In this document: piece by piece, positions 59,866 through 64,000 of the stretch
Layout: each line of letters opens with the position of its first letter
Numbering within the stretch: the stretch's first letter is position 1
Source: Osedax fenrisi
Taxonomy: Eukaryota; Annelida; Polychaeta; Sabellida; Siboglinidae
DNA: 64,000 bases
Assembly: GCA_964019155.1 (NCBI GenBank)
Contig: OZ025240.1
Coordinates: forward strand, 38,397,473-38,461,472
Direction: 5' to 3'
Made by a program: the position numbers and the translations under genes
Notes under the pieces: generated by a model
Seen by the model: only the letters and a program-made list of their open reading frames with translations
Told to the model about the DNA's origin: nothing
The model's database searches: none

Positions 59866-60199
59866 TCAATAGAAGTAATCTAAGGTTACCATTTCAAATA
59901 TTCGCCACTATTTGTGAATACTACTTTCGGTGTTTAGATCAAACATGTTTTTACGAATGCTCGCGAATTTGCTATCAAGCGAATATTCCCGCTATTATTC
60001 GCGAATTTGCTATCAAGCGAATATTCCCGCGATTATTCGCGAATTTGCTATCAAGCGAATATTCCCGCGATTATTCGCGAGTTTGCTATCAAACGAATAT
60101 TCCATCGAATATCCTTATCATATCCTCTGCTGTATACAACTACGTAAAGGTAGCGCCCAGATACATCGACATTGGCTAATATATCTATCTCCATTGCAG
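58800..60199. other. GPCR intron (1.4 kb)
   Basis: Contains ACGACGTACAACGTAC-type clusters at 59215-59265, an inverted pair TAAAATGGGAT/ATCCCATTTTA at 59148-59180, (TA)n at 59515-59575 and 59824-59862, a CT-rich tract (59790-59823) and the 38-bp repeat. Confidence 0.6.
59963..60110. repeat. 38-bp tandem repeat, four copies
   Basis: GCGAATTTGCTATCAAGCGA starts units at 59963, 60001, 60039 and 60077 (step 38). Each unit carries ATTCGCGAAT- and GCGAATATTC-type palindromes. The last copy is slightly diverged. It ends about 90 bases before the acceptor of the next GPCR exon. Confidence 0.93.
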
Positions 60200-60291
60200 G
60201 TACCTGGTGGGCTACGGTGACAGCGTTCTAAAAGCTATTCCGGGAGGCTTCCATACGTTAGCGTTCGCCCACGTCTACTTCAATCCTCTCG
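60200..60291 (+). CDS. GPCR exon, extracellular loop 1 to start of TM3
   Basis: Ninety-two bases between CCATTGCAG (phase 2) and an inferred GTTACG donor (phase 1). It reads YLVGYGDSVLKAIPGGFHTL, then AFAHVYFNPLG. The alternative GTAACA donor four bases on would create a stop in the next exon and is rejected. The loop lacks a Cys in the usual place before TM3; the only nearby Cys is in LPNC of the previous exon. The phase-1 junction yields PLGYFTQTLTIW, as expected for TM3 of FMRFamide-type receptors. Confidence 0.88.
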
Positions 60292-60873
60292 GTTACGTAA
60301 CAATAACCACGCCCCTATCCACGCCCACAACTCCCGTAACGTTCGCGCGCGCAGGAGAACACACGCTAAGCCGGGCGACGTCAACATATCGACACCATGC
60401 TTACTACATATAAGATATAAGATCATATATATATATCGTACATCATAAGATAATATATAATTATAATAGTATATAAAAGTAAATCGGTGTCGGCATTTTG
60501 TAAATAAACCAATTACACATAACTAATTAGTATACAATTAAGTTAACAATATTTATTTAGCGCATACATTTTAAAAAATATAAAATATATTAAATAATTA
60601 TGACAACATTATTAGATTTATATCTAATTATATATTTTATTTGATTTCCCATCTAGTACTACACGTGTAAATAACAAAAATATATTTATTTTACAACATT
60701 ATGTGAGGATTTACATGTTGTTAGGAACAAAATCACATGCTCCATTGTTAGCTTGAGACGGCTATAGTGGTATACCTCTCCGAGTTACTAACTGACCAGT
60801 GCGGACGTTCAGGTGTTATTTTGAGAACGACACGTGACCTTTATTATTACGCAGAATTAATACGCGCGTATTC

Positions 60874-60908
<35 letters not shown>

Positions 60909-61824
60909 ATATATCCGTATATAACACGTCCGATATATCGGATATGTTTACTATTATCTAATCCCAGCCTAACCGATTCGTGTAAGCATGCGATGCTTGT
61001 GGATTCAAGCTAACGTAGTCTAATTCATTCTTCACATAATTAGTAATATTTATATTTATATAATTAATTAAATTAATTATATATTAATTCACGAGTATTG
61101 AATATATTACACGTCGGCACAGCGATATGCGTATTTCGTTCACTGTGGAGTGTTAACAATATGTGATTATGAAATATAATGATATAATATAATGATTCAG
61201 CCGTTTTTATCCTATATTATTGTATACGAAAAATATTAAATATTGCACATAAAAACAACAAATTAATAAATTTAATTTCCTAACCTTATATATATATATA
61301 TATATATATGAATCGTGTTCCCTTAAAACAATCGTACATTCATAGAAAATTAATAAAATGTATTGATTCCATTTGGTAAAGTGCTACTATAGTTTATATA
61401 AATGTTTCATAGTATTCGTGTATATATGTAACAAGCTCGAGAAATACAAGGGCATGTTTTATTGTTATCACATTTAGTTCATTTCTTGAATTTCTATAAG
61501 AGTTAGAGCTATAAGTACAACTACATGTTTTTGTTTATTAAAATTGAATAATCGACGTATACGTACATCTTTCGAATACGAAAATCACCCTGATTATTAA
61601 TACGTATAAATATAGTTTTATCAATATAACAAGTGATGATAATTTAACATACACGCTATATGCCCTGTGCCCTGTGCCCTCTGCCCTATGCTCTATGCCC
61701 TATGCCCTATACCCTATGCCCTATGCCCTATGCCCTATGCCCTATGCCCTATGTCCTATGCCCTATGCCCTATGCCATATGCCCTCTGCCCTATGACCTA
61801 CAACACCAACATACCCACATACAG
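60292..61824. other. GPCR intron (1.5 kb)
   Basis: Starts with a balanced-composition patch (60296-60400) with CCACGCCC repeats but no sensible frame. (TA)n runs lie at about 60875-60915 and 61290-61309. It ends with the heptamer array. Confidence 0.6.
61658..61800. repeat. (CCCTATG)n heptamer minisatellite
   Basis: About 20 units of CCCTATG with variants CCCTGTG and CCCTCTG. It ends about 25 bases before the acceptor of the TM3 exon. It resembles telomere-like C-rich repeats but is not a known animal telomere unit. Frames open through it (PYALC repeats) are artefacts. Confidence 0.95.
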
Positions 61825-61906
61825 GCTACTTCACTCAAACTCTAACGATATGGGTGACCGTACTGTTGGCCATCAATCGATACATCGCTGTCTGTAAACC
61901 TCTCCA
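61825..61906 (+). CDS. GPCR exon with TM3 and NRY motif
   Basis: Eighty-two bases from ACATACAG (phase 1) to a GTTAGT donor (phase 2). It reads YFTQTLTIWVTVLL then AINRYIAVCKPL, the TM3 end with NRY in place of DRY/ERY and the start of intracellular loop 2. The QTLTIW and NRYIAVCKPL segments are most like invertebrate FMRFamide-type neuropeptide receptors. The rest of the receptor (TM4-TM7) lies beyond the window. Confidence 0.92.
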
Positions 61907-62589
61907 GTTAGTACGCGCACCCCTATAGGGGTATATAGTGTGTATACAGTGTATACCCTACAGCCATATAGGGGTATAGTATATACACACACATATATAA
62001 AAATATACATATATATATATAAACGTGGCCCTATACCCTACATAGATATATAACCGCATCCCTACATTTATTCGTTCATACATTTCCATCCCTACCATGC
62101 AGGTATATATGTCCTACACATCTACTTGCATATATATCTATCCCTACAACCCTATAGGGTATATATAACCGCATAACCGCATCACTATATCACACACATA
62201 ACTGTATTCATGAATGTTTACATGAATTAATAAATATAGTTAGGGGTATATCCCCGCATATGTATTCCACACACTACTTAATGAGTAGTACTTATATCTC
62301 ATACTGTTAACACCTTGTCAACATAATCTATAAATACCTACACGTATATTTATCAAATATTTATTTACTAAATTCATATTTTTAATTCATAATTATTACA
62401 AAATAATAATTTGTTATTTTAATTCATTTAGTAAATGATAAATAGGTCCAATTCAAACATTATGATTTTATACATATTTATGAAAAATAAAGAATGTATT
62501 AAATTTCGAAATCAATAGTACAATTATATAATTATGAAATCAATATAAATTAATTGTTAAATAATTAAATAATTAAATATTTCCTATAT

Positions 62590-62626
<37 letters not shown>

Positions 62627-62827
62627 TCAAATTCAATAATACTATATCAGATAAATTATTGGATATTTCTATATATAGATTTGTTTACGTGATTTCTTCT
62701 ACGTGAAGTTTGACATATTTATAAGCATCGTTAATGAATTTATAAATATTTATTTGTTTATATATTTGATATTTACAGAAATATTTACTGAGTTTATTTA
62801 TTAACCCATAAATTGAATTAATTAATC

Positions 62828-62866
<39 letters not shown>

Positions 62867-63215
62867 TTGTATGTGTGTGTGTTTGTATATATATGTGTGA
62901 GTATATGATGTGTTTGTGTGTGTGTCAGATATATAGTATTATATTATGTTTACGCATTAAATGTGTATATAAATGTATTGTATATTTCGTTTTTAACTGT
63001 ATATATATTATTATTTTTATTATTATTTTGGTGGAGTCCTTTCATCCCATCCAGGAACTTAGATGAAGTGTTCACTTATAACCACACGACTCTAATGTCC
63101 CTTCGAAGACGCTCTCATGTTAAGGCATCTATTGTTTTAACGAAAGCCGATCATTTATTTATACACAATTATATATGATCACATCTAAATATTATTTTAA
63201 GACACATTTTAATGG
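61907..63215. other. GPCR intron continuing rightward
   Basis: Holds repeated CCCTATAGGG/GTATAT words (61915-62165), (TA)n at 62597-62622 and 62829-62851, and a (TG)n-rich stretch at 62850-62925. A less AT-rich segment at 63010-63160 has an AG before GAACTTAGATGAAGTG and an open frame (VFTYNHTTLMSLRRRSHVKA), but it does not resemble TM4 of a GPCR, so I do not call it an exon. Confidence 0.5.
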
Positions 63216-63221
63216 TCCGGA

Positions 63222-63297
63222 AGTTGTGCGGCTCGAACCCGCGTCCTACTGCTTGTGTGTATTACGCCTTAGTCAACTGAGCCACACAGTTATAATT
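63222..63297 (-). repeat. tRNA-like SINE head or decayed tRNA
   Basis: On the minus strand: A-box TGGCTCAGTTGACTAAGGC, then 24 bases, then CGCGGGTTCGAGCC (B-box). The T-stem has lost one or two bases on its 3' side, and the acceptor halves (AACTGTG and CACAACTT) do not pair properly. A functional tRNA is therefore unlikely. Confidence 0.55.
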
Positions 63298-63333
63298 ATA
63301 TATATTAACTATCATAATATATATTAAGGAATA

Positions 63334-63921
63334 GGGAATGGTGCTCTAATATCGACATGCACGTAATATCGACACCCTAGAGATCTTCTAAAATGTAATT
63401 CCAATCAAAAAATAATGAATGTATGAAATGTTGATCAATATAATTCTAATTCATATAAGTATAATTTTTTTTTTATATTTCTTTAATTATAAACAAAAAA
63501 CTGATTTTTTCGTTACAACTCAAACAACTAAATTTAGGAAATTTTTGAAGTACAATATCGATTCTCAATTATTTAAAAATGTAGGTATTTTAAATATTTA
63601 AAATAAATCTTATAGATATAATTATATTTTACAATGTGCCGAAAATAGTTTGTATTTTTCATAATTATTTACAAAGTTATAAACTTTTACCATTGTTTAA
63701 CTTTTTTAACTTTTTACATATTCATACATTTTCACCCTAATTGCACATGATATCGACACCTCTGTTATCTCAGAGGTAAACAAATAAATTACATTTTAAA
63801 ATAGGTATTATATGTGTATACCTACTTAAAACTTATAAATAAAATTTGGAAATATTTAATTGAGAAATAATAAATTGATGATGATTCATTGTTAGGGTGT
63901 CGGTATTCGAGTACTCTCCCC
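63334..63921. mobile_element. TA-flanked element, ATCGACACC family
   Basis: Left end GGGAATGGTGCTCTAATATC and right end (other strand) GGGGAGAGTACTCGAATACC, flanked by TA. (A/G)TATCGACA or its complement appears near both ends and at about 63750. AT-rich interior without a gene. Same end type as the elements at 1823, 22952 and 36610. Confidence 0.72.
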
Positions 63922-64000
63922 TATATATTAATTTTACTATTTTATATCTCAATAATTTTAAAGACTAATATTATGATATATAAATAAATATGCTTAATTA

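Noticed and set aside
61660..61897. PYALC-repeat frames
   Set aside because: Translation of the CCCTATG array. Only the short segment after the CAG at 61824, in another frame, is GPCR coding.
63011..63178. Possible next GPCR exon
   Set aside because: An AG and an open frame exist, but the peptide is polar and does not look like intracellular loop 2 or TM4.
1..64000. CRISPR array, bacterial operon or viral genome segment
   Set aside because: Tandem repeats lack regular unique spacers, the genes have introns, and no viral structural or replication genes were recognised.

Overview
The window is one strand of a very AT-rich animal genome. Most of it is non-coding and is packed with (TA)n microsatellites, nested DNA transposons and decayed LINEs. 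A few short exons stand out because their base composition is much closer to even. The best host signal is a rhodopsin-class GPCR, most like invertebrate FMRFamide-type peptide receptors, which points to a bilaterian invertebrate. The lineage cannot be named from sequence alone. About half of the splice donors I can infer read GTTAGT rather than the usual animal GTRAGT, both in host genes and in a transposase gene.

Layout, host genes (all + strand). (1) 976-1275 is the last exon of a gene (called A here) whose other exons lie left of the window. (2) 3063-29527 holds its tandem paralogue (gene B), rebuilt here from four phase-0 exons (3063-3212, 20679-20804, 21349-21522, 29228-29527). The predicted product has 249 residues: a basic His/Arg/Gly-rich N-terminus, about three membrane segments and a basic C-terminal tail. 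I do not recognise the family. (3) 42170-61906 holds four exons of the GPCR (TM1 to the end of TM3), continuing to the right of the window. A CpG- and E-box-rich stretch at 38880-39490 may be its promoter or 5' exon region.

Layout, mobile DNA. An 8.1-kb TIR element (8289-16422) inside gene B intron 1 carries a six-exon transposase-like gene, intact except for one in-frame TAA, and has two further elements nested in its third intron. Several elements flanked by TA share GGGGAAA-type ends but carry different reiterated internal motifs (1823, 21603, 22952, 34920, 36610, 63334 and a fragment near 29940). hAT-type elements with 8-bp target duplications sit at 17232-18053, 42869-45690 and 47378-51922. 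The last contains a LINE and itself lies inside an outer element. A near-perfect inverted repeat of about 2 kb (45250-47227) has a pogo/Tigger-like MITE at its centre. TTAA-flanked elements lie at 24733 and 52589. LINE remnants are at 19443, 26745, 43304, 48139 and 54651. A decayed transposon-associated gene at 35900-38035 is split by a MITE.

The host genes are split by very large introns (up to about 17 kb) that act as landing sites for these elements. I see no CRISPR, operon or bacterial features, and no intact rRNA or tRNA gene. The two tRNA-like sequences look like SINE heads.
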